Of a stretch of 64,000 nt of DNA, positions 17,855-26,072 are shown piece by piece. A program made the position numbers and the translations under genes. Location: positions 62,001 through 126,000 of the forward strand of contig NZ_WMBA01000002.1 in NCBI RefSeq assembly GCF_009707865.1. Direction: 5' to 3'. The stretch is from Amycolatopsis pithecellobii. GTDB taxonomy: Bacteria; Actinomycetota; Actinomycetes; Mycobacteriales; Pseudonocardiaceae. Each line of letters begins with the position of its first letter. Position 1 is the first letter of the stretch. The notes under the pieces are model-generated. The model was not told the origin of the DNA. It made no database searches and saw only the letters and a list, made by a program, of their open reading frames with translations.

Positions 17855-18872
17855 GGTCGGCCAGCAACCCCATGTCGGAAATGACCGCTTGCGCCGCGCG
17901 CAGCGTCGGAACCGCCTGTACCGCACCACTGCCTTCGCCGAGGCGCAGGCCGAGGTCGAGGATCGGGGTCAACCCGAGTGCCTTGAGCGCAAACGCTTGC
18001 GAAGGCTCCGTCGAGCGGTGCCCGGCCAGCCACCACCGCACCGCGTCGGGGGCGATTTCCCGCGCCACCAAAGCAGCCGCGCCCGAGAACACGCCGTCGA
18101 GCAGCACCGGCACCCCCCGCACGGCGCCTTCCACGAGGAAACCCGCCGTCGCGGCGGCGCACGCGCTGCCCAGCGCCGTCACCAGCTCGAATGGTCCCGA
18201 GCCACGCGGCCGTGCCAGCGCCCGCGCGACCACCTCGACCTTCCGCGCCCGCCCGGCTTCGTCCACCCCGGTGCCCGTCCCGACGACATCTTCCGCCGGC
18301 AGGCCCAGCACGGCACCGACCAGTGCGGCCGCGACCGCGGTGTTGCCGATGCCCATATCGCCGGGAATCAGCAGATCCGCGCCCGAAGAAATCTCCTCAT
18401 CGGCAAGCGAACGCCCGACTTCGAAGGCACGCGACGCCTCGCCCGGCGCTAGCGCGTCCTCGACATCGATCGCACCCGAACCGCGGCGGATCTTGTGCGC
18501 CCGGACCGGAGCCGGCACGTCCGCCAGGTCGTCGTCCACCGCGATGTCGACCACGCGCACCTGCGCCCCGACCTGCCGCGCCAGCACGTTCACCCCGCTG
18601 CGGCCGGACAGGAACACGCGCACCATCGCGGCGGTGACCTCGCGCGGATACGCCGACGTCGCCGACACCCCGTGGTCACCGGCGAACACGACCACGCGCA
18701 CGTCGTCGAGCGGCCGCGGCGGGACCGTGCCGTGCGCGGCGCTGAGCCACGCGGCGAGTTCCTCCAGCCGCCCCAGCGCACCCAGCGGCTTCACCAGCGC
18801 GTCGAGCCGGGCGAGCGCCTCTTCGCGCGCGCGGGAGTCGGGAAGCGGAACCTCGATCACAGCAGTGCCCAT
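17847..18872 (-). CDS. cobT: Nicotinate-nucleotide-dimethylbenzimidazole phosphoribosyltransferase CobT
   Basis: This 341-aa protein has the normal CobT length. It activates dimethylbenzimidazole (the BluB product) to alpha-ribazole 5'-phosphate. Family markers are KPLGALGRLEELAAWL near the N-terminus, VVVFAGDHGVSATSAYP, GDMGIGNTAVAAAL, GTGTGVD and the FLVEGAVRGVPVLLDG stretch. It lies between cobU (16-bp overlap upstream) and cobS (8-bp overlap downstream), so these three nucleotide-loop genes form an operon read leftward. Confidence 0.96.
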   Translation of the reverse strand: MGTAVIEVPLPDSRAREEALARLDALVKPLGALGRLEELAAWLSAAHGTVPPRPLDDVRVVVFAGDHGVSATSAYPREVTAAMVRVFLSGRSGVNVLARQVGAQVRVVDIAVDDDLADVPAPVRAHKIRRGSGAIDVEDALAPGEASRAFEVGRSLADEEISSGADLLIPGDMGIGNTAVAAALVGAVLGLPAEDVVGTGTGVDEAGRARKVEVVARALARPRGSGPFELVTALGSACAAATAGFLVEGAVRGVPVLLDGVFSGAAALVAREIAPDAVRWWLAGHRSTEPSQAFALKALGLTPILDLGLRLGEGSGAVQAVPTLRAAQAVISDMGLLADLA

Positions 18873-19483
18873 TCGTTGAGGCGCACGATGCGCCCGGCCA
18901 CCACGAGCTGGACGCTGTCCGACTCCGCGGCGACGCGGCTGTTCAGTGCGCCCAGCACATCACGAAAAACCCGGCCGGACATCGTCGCGGGCACCACACC
19001 CATGCCGACCTCGTTGCTGACCGCCACGATCGGTACATGCGCGTTCACCCAGGCGGCAAGGAAATCCTCGAGCCGCTCGTCGAGGCGCAGCTCCCAGCCC
19101 GCGGTCTGGTCCCACGCGCCGACCTCACCGAGGACCCGGCTCACCCACGTGCCGAGGCAGTCGATCAGCAGCGGGCGCGAAGCCTTGCGCACGGTCGCGG
19201 CGAGATCGGTGCACTCCACCGTGCGCCAGTTCGCCGGGCGCCGGGCCTGGTGCAACGCGATCCTGGCCGCCCACTCGGGATCGTCCTCGGTCGCCGGATA
19301 GCCGGGCGCCACGTACACGACCTCGGCATGTCTGCTCATCAGCTGTTCCGCGTGCCGAGACTTGCCGGAGCGCACACCGCCCAGGACGAGCACCTTGCCG
19401 TCACCGGCGTGCCGGCGCAGCAGCCGGGCGGTGACCTCCAATGCGGCTGCCAGCCGCCGGGTCAGCTTGGTCATACCCGGCAT
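18857..19483 (-). CDS. cobU: Adenosylcobinamide kinase / guanylyltransferase CobU
   Basis: This protein of about 208 aa phosphorylates adenosylcobinamide and transfers GMP to it. The P-loop GGVRSGKSRHAEQL starts at about residue 35. VYVAPGYPATEDDPEWAARI, LLIDCLGTWVSRVL and VSNEVGMGVVPATM are the family blocks. The first 30 residues precede the usual CobU start, so translation may begin further in; ATGs at 19483 and 19474 both lack a clear ribosome site. It is divergent from cobD with only about 26 bp between the start codons. Confidence 0.93.
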   Translation of the reverse strand: MPGMTKLTRRLAAALEVTARLLRRHAGDGKVLVLGGVRSGKSRHAEQLMSRHAEVVYVAPGYPATEDDPEWAARIALHQARRPANWRTVECTDLAATVRKASRPLLIDCLGTWVSRVLGEVGAWDQTAGWELRLDERLEDFLAAWVNAHVPIVAVSNEVGMGVVPATMSGRVFRDVLGALNSRVAAESDSVQLVVAGRIVRLNEWALL

Positions 19484-19509
19484 TCTCGTGCAAGCGCTAC
19501 CGTCCCTGC

Positions 19510-20436
19510 GTGGTGGATACGAGATCGTTGACCCGGTTCGGCCTCATCGCCGGGTACGCGCTGGATTTCGCCGCCGGCGACCCGCGGCGCGGGCACCCGG
19601 TGGCGCTGTTCGGGCGCGCGGCCGGCGCGCTGGAGCGCCGGGTGTGGGCGGATTCGCGCGCCCGGGGCGCCGCGTTCACCGCGATCTGTGCTGGTACGGC
19701 GGCCGGGCTGGGGCTGGTCGCCCAGATCGCGACGCGGCGGCGGCCGGTGGCGCGCTTCGTGACGACCGCACTCGCCACGTGGACCGTGCTCGGCGGTCGC
19801 GGGCTCGCCGGCGAGGGGGCGGCCATGGCGGGGTTGCTGGAGTCGGCTGATCTTCCCGGTGCGCGGGCGCGGTTGTCGCACCTGTGCGGCCGCGACGCGA
19901 CTGGCCTGGATGCCGGGGAACTGGCCCGCGCCACGACCGAGTCCATTGCCGAGAACACGTCGGATGCCGTTGTGGCGCCGTTGTTCTGGGGCGCGGTGGC
20001 GGGGCTCCCCGGGCTGCTCGGGTACCGGGCGCTCAACACGCTCGACGCGATGGTCGGGCACCGCTCGCCCCGCTACGAACGGTTCGGCTGGGCCTCGGCG
20101 CGCGCCGACGACGTGGCCAATCTGGTGCCCGCCCGGCTCGGCGCGCTGGCCGCCGTGCTGTGCGCACCGCTTGCCGGAGGACGTCCTGCCTCGGCGTGGC
20201 GGGTGTGGCGACGCGACGGTTCGCGGCATCCGAGTCCCAACGCCGGCCAGGTCGAGGCGGCGTTCGCGGGAGCGCTGGACGTGCGGCTCGGCGGCGTCAA
20301 CACCTATGGCGGGCTGACCGAGGACCGGGGGACACTCGGTGACGGCCCCGCACCGAAGACGGCGGACGTACGACGGTCGATCACGCTGTCGCGCGCGGTG
20401 GGGCTCGCCGCGCTGGCCGTGGCGGTAATGCGATGA
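19510..20436 (+). CDS. cobD: Adenosylcobinamide-phosphate synthase CobD (CbiB family)
   Basis: An integral membrane protein of about 308 aa that attaches the aminopropanol phosphate arm to adenosylcobyric acid. Typical CbiB features are YALDFAAGDPRRGHPVALFG, the acidic TESIAENTSDAVVAPLFW motif, YRALNTLDAMVGH and HPSPNAGQVEAAFAGAL, with hydrophobic helices between. GTG codons at 19510 and 19513 are both possible starts. The stop overlaps the cobQ ATG by 4 bp. The short divergent gap to cobU must hold promoters for both directions or rely on overlap into coding sequence. Confidence 0.94.
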   Translation: MVDTRSLTRFGLIAGYALDFAAGDPRRGHPVALFGRAAGALERRVWADSRARGAAFTAICAGTAAGLGLVAQIATRRRPVARFVTTALATWTVLGGRGLAGEGAAMAGLLESADLPGARARLSHLCGRDATGLDAGELARATTESIAENTSDAVVAPLFWGAVAGLPGLLGYRALNTLDAMVGHRSPRYERFGWASARADDVANLVPARLGALAAVLCAPLAGGRPASAWRVWRRDGSRHPSPNAGQVEAAFAGALDVRLGGVNTYGGLTEDRGTLGDGPAPKTADVRRSITLSRAVGLAALAVAVMR

Positions 20437-21899
20437 CGGGGCTGCTGGTCGCCGGGACGACGTCCGATGCGGGCAAAAGCCTTGTCACCGCTGGGATCTG
20501 CCGGTGGCTGGCGCGGCAGGGGCTGCGGGTCGCGCCGTTCAAGGCGCAGAACATGTCCAACAACTCGATGGTGTGTGCCGACGGGGCGGAAATCGGGCGG
20601 GCGCAATGGCTCCAGGCGCTGGCGGCCGGTGCGGAGCCGGAAGCCGCGATGAATCCCGTGCTGCTCAAACCGGGCAGCGATCACCGCAGTCACGTGATCG
20701 CGCTCGGGAAACCGTTCGGCACACTCGAAGCCGGTGAGTACGCGACCGGGCGGGCGGGGCTGGCCGAGATCGCGTTCGGCACACTCGCCGAGCTGCGGAC
20801 GCGGTTCGACGTCGTCGTGTGCGAGGGCGCGGGAAGCCCCGCGGAGATCAACCTGCGGGCAGGCGACTACGTGAACATGGGGCTGGCGCGCCGGTTCGGG
20901 TTGCCGGTGGTCGTCGTCGGGGACATCGACCGCGGCGGGGTGCTGGCGGCGATGTACGGCACGCAGGGGCTGCTGTCGGGCGAGGATCAGGCGTTGCTGT
21001 CCGGGTGGATCGTCAACAAGTTCCGGGGCGATGTCGGTCTGCTGCGGCCGGGCCTCGACCGGATCGAGGAGCTGACCGGACGGCCGGTGCTGGGTGTGCT
21101 GCCGTGGCTCGACGGAGTATGGATCGACTCGGAGGACGCGCTGGCTGCCGCCGGGTGGGCAAGCGAGCACGGTGGTGGCACGTTGACCGTCGCCGTGGTC
21201 CGTTTCCCGCGCGCGTCGAACGCGACCGATGTGGACGCACTGGCGGCCGAGCCAGGCGTGAGCGTGCGGCTCACCGCGGAGCCGGATGTGGTGCGTACCA
21301 GCGATATCGTGGTGCTCCCCGGCACCCGGTCCACCGTGGACGATCTTCGCTGGCTTCGGTCGCGCGGTCTGGAGAAAGCGCTTTCCGAACGGGTCGTCGC
21401 GGGACGTCCGGTGCTCGGGATCTGCGGCGGCTACCAGATGCTGGCGCGGGAAATCCACGACGAGGTCGAGTCCGGTGCCGGGGTGGTGCCCGGGCTCGGA
21501 TTGTTGCCGACGAAGGTGGTCTTCTCCGCGGAGAAGGTACTGGGCCGGCCGGCCGGGAAGTGGCGGGGGCATCCGGTCGCGGCATACGAGATCCATCATG
21601 GAAGCGCTTTCTCGGACGGCGAAGCGGAACCATTCCTCGACGGCTGGCGACTGGGCTCGGTGTGGGGCACGACGTGGCACGGCACGCTCGACAATGACGG
21701 GTTCCGCCGCGCATGGCTCGCCGAAGCGGCGGCTCAGGCCGGGGTGACGTGGACCCCGAGTCCGGGCGCGCCAGGGTTCGCGGCGTTGCGTGAATCGATG
21801 CTCGACCGGCTTGCGGACGCCGTCGAGGAATGCCTCGACACGGAAGTCCTCTTGCGACTCATCAGGTCTGGACCTCCTACGGGGCAGCGGATCTTGTGA
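20433..21899 (+). CDS. cobQ: Cobyric acid synthase CobQ
   Basis: This 488-aa glutamine-dependent amidotransferase amidates the b, d, e and g side chains. The N-terminal GTTSDAGKSLVTAG resembles a P-loop. Other signatures are FKAQNMSNNSMVC, GDIDRGGVLAAMYGT and VNKFRGDVGLLRPGL. The C-terminal glutaminase domain has its Cys in LGICGGYQMLA (about residue 331) and a His in YEIHHGSAF. ATGA overlap with cobD. The gene ends 2 bp from the convergent deoR-family gene and closes the cobalamin locus. Confidence 0.97.
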   Translation: MTGLLVAGTTSDAGKSLVTAGICRWLARQGLRVAPFKAQNMSNNSMVCADGAEIGRAQWLQALAAGAEPEAAMNPVLLKPGSDHRSHVIALGKPFGTLEAGEYATGRAGLAEIAFGTLAELRTRFDVVVCEGAGSPAEINLRAGDYVNMGLARRFGLPVVVVGDIDRGGVLAAMYGTQGLLSGEDQALLSGWIVNKFRGDVGLLRPGLDRIEELTGRPVLGVLPWLDGVWIDSEDALAAAGWASEHGGGTLTVAVVRFPRASNATDVDALAAEPGVSVRLTAEPDVVRTSDIVVLPGTRSTVDDLRWLRSRGLEKALSERVVAGRPVLGICGGYQMLAREIHDEVESGAGVVPGLGLLPTKVVFSAEKVLGRPAGKWRGHPVAAYEIHHGSAFSDGEAEPFLDGWRLGSVWGTTWHGTLDNDGFRRAWLAEAAAQAGVTWTPSPGAPGFAALRESMLDRLADAVEECLDTEVLLRLIRSGPPTGQRIL

Positions 21900-21901
21900 G
21901 C

Positions 21902-22681
21902 TCAGGCCACGATCACCTGCACGCCCGCGTCCTCGAACGCGGTGACGTGCTGGGGATCCGCGCTGCTGTCGGTGATCAGGATGTCGATATCGGACGGTGC
22001 GCAGATGCGGGCGAAGGCGGACGCGCCGAGTTTGGAGCTGTCCGCGACCGCCACAACCTCTTTGGCCTGTGAGGCGAACAACCGGTTCAGGTTCGCCTCG
22101 GCTTCATGATGGGTGTACAGGCCGCGTACGGGATCGATCGCGTCCAGTCCGATGAACGCGAGGTCGAGGCTGACCTCGTGCAGGACCAGCGCCGCCAGTG
22201 GTCCGGTGAGTTCGAACGAGCGGACGCGAGGAACGCCACCGGTGATCACGATCTTGATGCTCTGCCGCAACGCGAGTTCGTGTGCGATGTTGAGCGCGTT
22301 CGTGACCACCGTCAGCGTGGCGTCCGTGTCGTTGAACTCCGGGCGGGTGGCCAGCGCGCGGCTCACTTCGGTCGCTGTGGTGCCACCATTGATGCCGACG
22401 ATCATTCCCCGTTGCACCAGCCGCGCCGCCGCCGCGCCGATCCGCGTCTTTTCCGGCGCGTTGCGCACGGTTTTGTGCCGCAGTGGCAAATCGTAGGCGA
22501 GATTGCTCGTCACGGCGCCACCCCGGGTGCGGGTCAGCAATTGCCGGCCCGCCAGGTGGTCGAGATCACGCCGAATCGTCGCAGGGGACACCTTGAGTTC
22601 CCGTGCGCTTTCTTCGACGTCGATCCTGGTGCGCTGCCCGACCATTTCCAGCAACGCGTTCAGGCGTTCGTGACGATCCAC
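21902..22681 (-). CDS. DeoR/GlpR-family transcriptional regulator
   Basis: This 259-aa protein has an N-terminal DeoR helix-turn-helix (RHERLNALLEMVG, VEESARELKVSPATIRRDLDHL) and a C-terminal DeoR sugar-phosphate sensor domain with INGGTTATEVSRAL, TNALNIAHEL and VADSSKLG. Such proteins usually repress sugar or nucleoside catabolic genes and respond to phosphorylated sugars. The GTG at 22681 is the only good start. No sugar operon lies beside it: it is flanked by cobQ and a decayed peroxidase, so its target is unknown and its partner operon may have been lost in the adjacent rearrangement. Confidence 0.92.
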   Translation of the reverse strand: MDRHERLNALLEMVGQRTRIDVEESARELKVSPATIRRDLDHLAGRQLLTRTRGGAVTSNLAYDLPLRHKTVRNAPEKTRIGAAAARLVQRGMIVGINGGTTATEVSRALATRPEFNDTDATLTVVTNALNIAHELALRQSIKIVITGGVPRVRSFELTGPLAALVLHEVSLDLAFIGLDAIDPVRGLYTHHEAEANLNRLFASQAKEVVAVADSSKLGASAFARICAPSDIDILITDSSADPQHVTAFEDAGVQVIVA

Positions 22682-22754
22682 GCCTAACTACTACCTGTTC
22701 TTCCGAGCAAAAGGAAATCGGCTATCCGGGGTATTCTTTTTGTTGGAGGTTCAC

Positions 22755-23290
22755 TTACAAGCTTCGCAAGAAGGCGAGCGAGGGCATGAAGAAGTATTCG
22801 CCGCCCTTGAGTGTCACCGCCTGCGGAATCGCGTCGACCGGCTGCGTGCCGCTGTGCCCCCAGTCGCGGGAATAGTTCGAACCGGGCCGTTCGCCCTGTC
22901 CGATCACGGGGTCCAGTCCAGGCTGCGAACCGTCCGGCGTGATCGGGAAACCGGGATTGTTCGCCCATAGTCGCTGGGTGAATTCGAACTGGTTGCCCAG
23001 ATTGCTGTTGAAAGCCATGAACAACAGCCCGACGTCCTTTGTGGGCCGGCCGGCGGGTGGCAGGTCGGCGGCGGGGTCGTCGTAGCGCCGGCCGTAGGTC
23101 TGGCCACGGCGCGCCATCAAATGCAGGCGCTCGGCCTCCGGCGGTTCGGCACCGCCCGAGCCACGCGGGTTGGTCTTGCGGATATGTGCCTGGAACGGAC
23201 ATTTCTGTCCGAGTTTGTCGCTGTCGTAACTGAAATCGTTTTCCACCGGGTTGTGTGAGCCGGCCGCGCTTTGCACGGTGAGCGGGGTTC
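22755..23290 (-). pseudogene. DyP-type peroxidase, 3' fragment
   Basis: About 175 C-terminal residues of a dye-decolorising heme peroxidase remain, including KCPFQAHIRKTNPRGS, which holds the proximal heme His, and late blocks RDWGHSGTQ and GGEYFFMPSLAFLRSL at the proper C-terminal end. The N-terminal half with the distal GxxDG motif is missing. The reading frame continues upstream without a stop into transposase sequence, so the visible frame is a chimaera; the junction is near 23290 and is approximate. It is almost certainly non-functional as a peroxidase. Confidence 0.82.
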
Positions 23291-24020
23291 CATCTTCGAA
23301 ACGTTTTTGGTGTGTCTGTGCTGGTAGTGGGCTTGTTGGACGCGGTGTTGGTGGCGTCGGCGCGGTCACGGCCAGGTAGGTGTGAGCGAGCATGGCCAGG
23401 GTGGTGTGCCGGTACCAGGCGTCGTAGCGGCGAACCTGATATTGGACCAGACCGACTTCCGTCTTCGCGGTCTGGAAACAGTCTTCGATCTCGTACTCAC
23501 CTTTGCTGTTGCGGGTCATCGAACGACGCGCCAGCAGTCACCGTTCCCACCCCGGCGGGGTGGTGTCGGAGTAGTTCGGCGACTCGGCGACGGCCCAGTC
23601 GAATATCCGTGGTCTTGGGCGCCGGCACCGCAACTGAGACGCTTCCACGCTGGTGTCGGGGCGTGGGCCACCAGGCGTCGGCGCGGGAGGTGCCAGCCAC
23701 CGCGGGGATGGTCTGGTTACTGGGCACGGAAACCAGGCAGCCGATACGCCGCTGTTCCAGCCAGCGGCGGAATTTCGAGTCTCCGCCGTAGGCTTCGCCG
23801 GTGATGACCCACGTGGTGGGCACGCCGGCATCCAGGGCCCGCGCGAGCATCCGCTGGGCCAGAACCGGCTTTGTCGCGAACTCCGCCCCTCAGGAACACC
23901 GGCCTCGCCACAGCGCCTCTGGTCGCTGATCGGCCTTTCGTTGTGGCATAAGCACAAAACACGCCGAGCTGACCAATTCTCGATACGGCCGGCGGTGCCG
24001 GAGTACGGCGCTGGACGCCG
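23291..24020 (-). pseudogene. Degraded IS701-family-like transposase
   Basis: IS701-type blocks appear in order on the minus strand but in different frames: YSGTAGRIEN and GVFCAYATTKGR (about 24020-23920), then ALDAGVPTTWVITGEAYGGD and SKFRRWLEQRRIG and VPSNQTIP (about 23850-23690), then EIEDCFQTAKTEVG and YQVRRYDAWYRHTTLAMLAH (about 23500-23350). At least two frameshifts separate them, so no intact transposase can be made. The last block runs in frame into the DyP fragment. Terminal inverted repeats were not identified. It marks an old insertion or recombination that removed the 5' half of the peroxidase gene. Confidence 0.8.
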
Positions 24021-24130
24021 GCGGATTTGGTGCCTCGCTCGCCCTTGGATCCCTTGGCCTTGCGGTGCGCGTCCTGGTCGGCCTTGCTGGAAATCACCGC
24101 CTTGATCCCACGACCAGGAAGGTGTCAAGA
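24020..24130 (-). mobile_element. Short IS5-family-like transposase fragment
   Basis: On the minus strand about 30 residues read GRGIKAVISSK, then ADQDAHRKAKGSKGERG, close to the KADQ-HR-KGS-G stretch of IS5-family DDE transposases. The match ends where IS701-like sequence begins near 24020, so two different element remnants abut. The fragment is far too short to be active. The stretch from 24130 to the next gene at 24338 has no convincing ORF. Confidence 0.5.
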
Positions 24131-24337
24131 ACGCCATTCACCGCACAGACCTGATGCGCAAAGCGGATCAAAGCGTGCGTGCGTTGGATACTTCAAAGCT
24201 GCCGCGGCCCGATAACGTGCGTAGGTCGCCCAATGAAGGATGACTTCTGACGCCCGCGGGATTGCAGCCCGGGCTGTCATCTCTATCCAGTTCCGTGACC
24301 GGACGCGATCTTCCGGCCAAAAAGGAGATCTTGGTTG

Positions 24338-25258
24338 ATGCATGCTGATGCGCTCGTTTGGTTCGATCGCAAGACGTGGCAGCACCCTTCGTGGACCGTG
24401 GACGACTTGTTGGCACTCAAGGGAAGCCGCACGATCAGCGTCGTCCTTCCCGCACTGAACGAGGAAAAGACTGTTGGCGATGTGGTTCGTTCCATCGCGC
24501 CGTTGCACGGCACGCTGGTCGACGAACTCATCGTGATGGACTCGGGATCGACTGACGCCACTACACGCGAGGCCACACGCGCCGGCGCCCAGGTTGTTGG
24601 CCGCGGCGATGTCGTGACGCACCTGGCACCGTTGCCTGGTAAGGGGGAAGTGCTCTGGCGCTCGCTCGCGGCCGCGACTGGTGATCTCGTTGTTTTCATT
24701 GACTCCGACTTGGTGGAGCCTAGCCCGGAGCTGGTGCCTGGCCTGCTCGGGCCTTTGCTGGAACACCGGGAGGTTCAGCTGGTAAAAGCCTTTTATCGGC
24801 GCCCCTTGCGTATTTCGGATTCCGATACGGGACACGGTGGTGGGCGGGTCACCGAGCTGCTCGCACGCCCAGCCCTTGGCGCGTTGTGGCCGGAGTTGGC
24901 CGGAGTTGTACAGCCCCTGGGCGGGGAATATGCCGCCACTCGTTCTTTTCTGGAGAAGGCTGCCTTTCCGGTGGGTTATGGGGTGGAAATAGGCCTGCTC
25001 ATCGATGCTTTCCGGTCTTACGGGCTAGACGGTATAGCCCAGGTGAATCTCGGCGTTCGCAAACATCGGAATCGGGATCTTTCCGAATTGGGTCGCATGT
25101 CCCGGCAGATTCTGGAGACCATACTCGAGAAGGCCGGGACCAGAAGCCAATCCGGCTCCTTCACCCAGTTCGTTCAGGTCGCCGAGGAGTGGGTGCCCAA
25201 CACCGTCGATGTCGAGCTCGCCGTTCGCCCGCCGATCCGGGAGGTCATCGGTGCCTGA
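24338..25258 (+). CDS. gpgS: Glucosyl-3-phosphoglycerate synthase-like GT81 glycosyltransferase
   Basis: This protein of about 306 aa transfers glucose from an NDP-sugar to 3-phosphoglycerate in characterised GpgS enzymes, giving the precursor of glucosylglycerate and of methylglucose lipopolysaccharides. VVLPALNEEKTVGDVV is the donor-binding strand-loop, DSD at about residues 123-125 is the metal motif (FIDSDLVEP), and YGVEIGLLIDAF plus GVRKHRNRDLSELGRM are typical of the family. AAAGGAG lies 10 nt before the ATG at 24338; a TTG one codon upstream is possible. No GpgP phosphatase is adjacent. It heads a four-gene operon with a CitE-like lyase, an acyltransferase and an exporter, an unusual setting for gpgS. 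Confidence 0.9.
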   Translation: MHADALVWFDRKTWQHPSWTVDDLLALKGSRTISVVLPALNEEKTVGDVVRSIAPLHGTLVDELIVMDSGSTDATTREATRAGAQVVGRGDVVTHLAPLPGKGEVLWRSLAAATGDLVVFIDSDLVEPSPELVPGLLGPLLEHREVQLVKAFYRRPLRISDSDTGHGGGRVTELLARPALGALWPELAGVVQPLGGEYAATRSFLEKAAFPVGYGVEIGLLIDAFRSYGLDGIAQVNLGVRKHRNRDLSELGRMSRQILETILEKAGTRSQSGSFTQFVQVAEEWVPNTVDVELAVRPPIREVIGA

Positions 25259-26072
25259 CGTACTGGAAGAGCACATCGCCAACGTTCGTTCGTGGCTCTA
25301 TGTTCCGGGTTCCCGCCCGGATCGATTTGCGAAAGCCGCCGCAAGCGCGGCCGACGACGTCGTCCTCGACTTGGAAGACTCGGTCGCTCCTGGTGGCAAG
25401 CGGGAAGCTCGGGAGCACGTGCTCGATTGGTTGGCCGACGGGCACACGGGCATCGTCCGGATCAACGGCAGCGGTACCGAATGGCATGACGAGGATCTGG
25501 AGATGGTGGTCAGCCACCGGTGTCCGGTCATCCTTCCCAAGGCGACCAATGCGGCTCAAGTGTCGGCGGTCATCGAACGGCTCGGGCAGAAGGCCTGCGT
25601 CATTCCGCTGATCGAGACAGCGGTGGGTGTCGCGGCGGCCCAGGAGATCTGCGGAGTGCCAGGAGTTCGTCGGGTCATCTTCGGCAGCGCGGACTTCGCT
25701 CGCGATATCGGTATCGATCACCTGAACAGGACTGCGCTGGTCCATGCACGCTGCGCGGTGGTGCTCGCGTCGGCGGTCGCCGGTATCGCCCCGCCCATGG
25801 ATGGTGCTTGTACTGCGATCTATGACGACGACAAGTTGAGGGAGGATGCGGAACACGCCGCCTCCTTGGGGTTTGGTGGCAAGTCATGCATTCACCCGCG
25901 TCAAATCCCCATCGTCCAGACGGCATTCTCGCCCTCCACCGAAGAGGTCGAGTGGGCGCGCGGCATTGTTGCCGCCAGCGGAGACGGCTCTATCAGTCGG
26001 CTGGGCGGGGAACTCGTCGGTAGACCCGTCGTCGAACGTGCCCGCCGCCTTCTGGCGAGGTGCGCGGGATGA
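25251..26072 (+). CDS. HpcH/HpaI aldolase / citrate-lyase beta-like protein (first of two)
   Basis: This 273-aa TIM-barrel protein belongs to the CitE-like group, which cleaves or forms C-C bonds in acyl-CoA or oxo-acid substrates with Mg2+. DLEDSVAPGGKREAR, RINGSGTEWHDEDL, LPKATN, the metal Glu in IPLIETAVG and the Asp in SADFARDIG are all present, so the active site looks intact. The GTG at 25251 follows GGGAGG by 6 nt and overlaps the gpgS stop by 8 bp. Lone CitE-like proteins act as malyl-, citramalyl- or beta-methylmalyl-CoA lyases or thioesterases; the substrate here is unknown. Confidence 0.88.
   Translation: MPDVLEEHIANVRSWLYVPGSRPDRFAKAAASAADDVVLDLEDSVAPGGKREAREHVLDWLADGHTGIVRINGSGTEWHDEDLEMVVSHRCPVILPKATNAAQVSAVIERLGQKACVIPLIETAVGVAAAQEICGVPGVRRVIFGSADFARDIGIDHLNRTALVHARCAVVLASAVAGIAPPMDGACTAIYDDDKLREDAEHAASLGFGGKSCIHPRQIPIVQTAFSPSTEEVEWARGIVAASGDGSISRLGGELVGRPVVERARRLLARCAG

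Noticed and set aside
22755-23519. Intact 254-aa peroxidase gene
   Set aside because: Its N-terminal third is transposase sequence and the distal heme motif is absent; treated as a chimaeric pseudogene.
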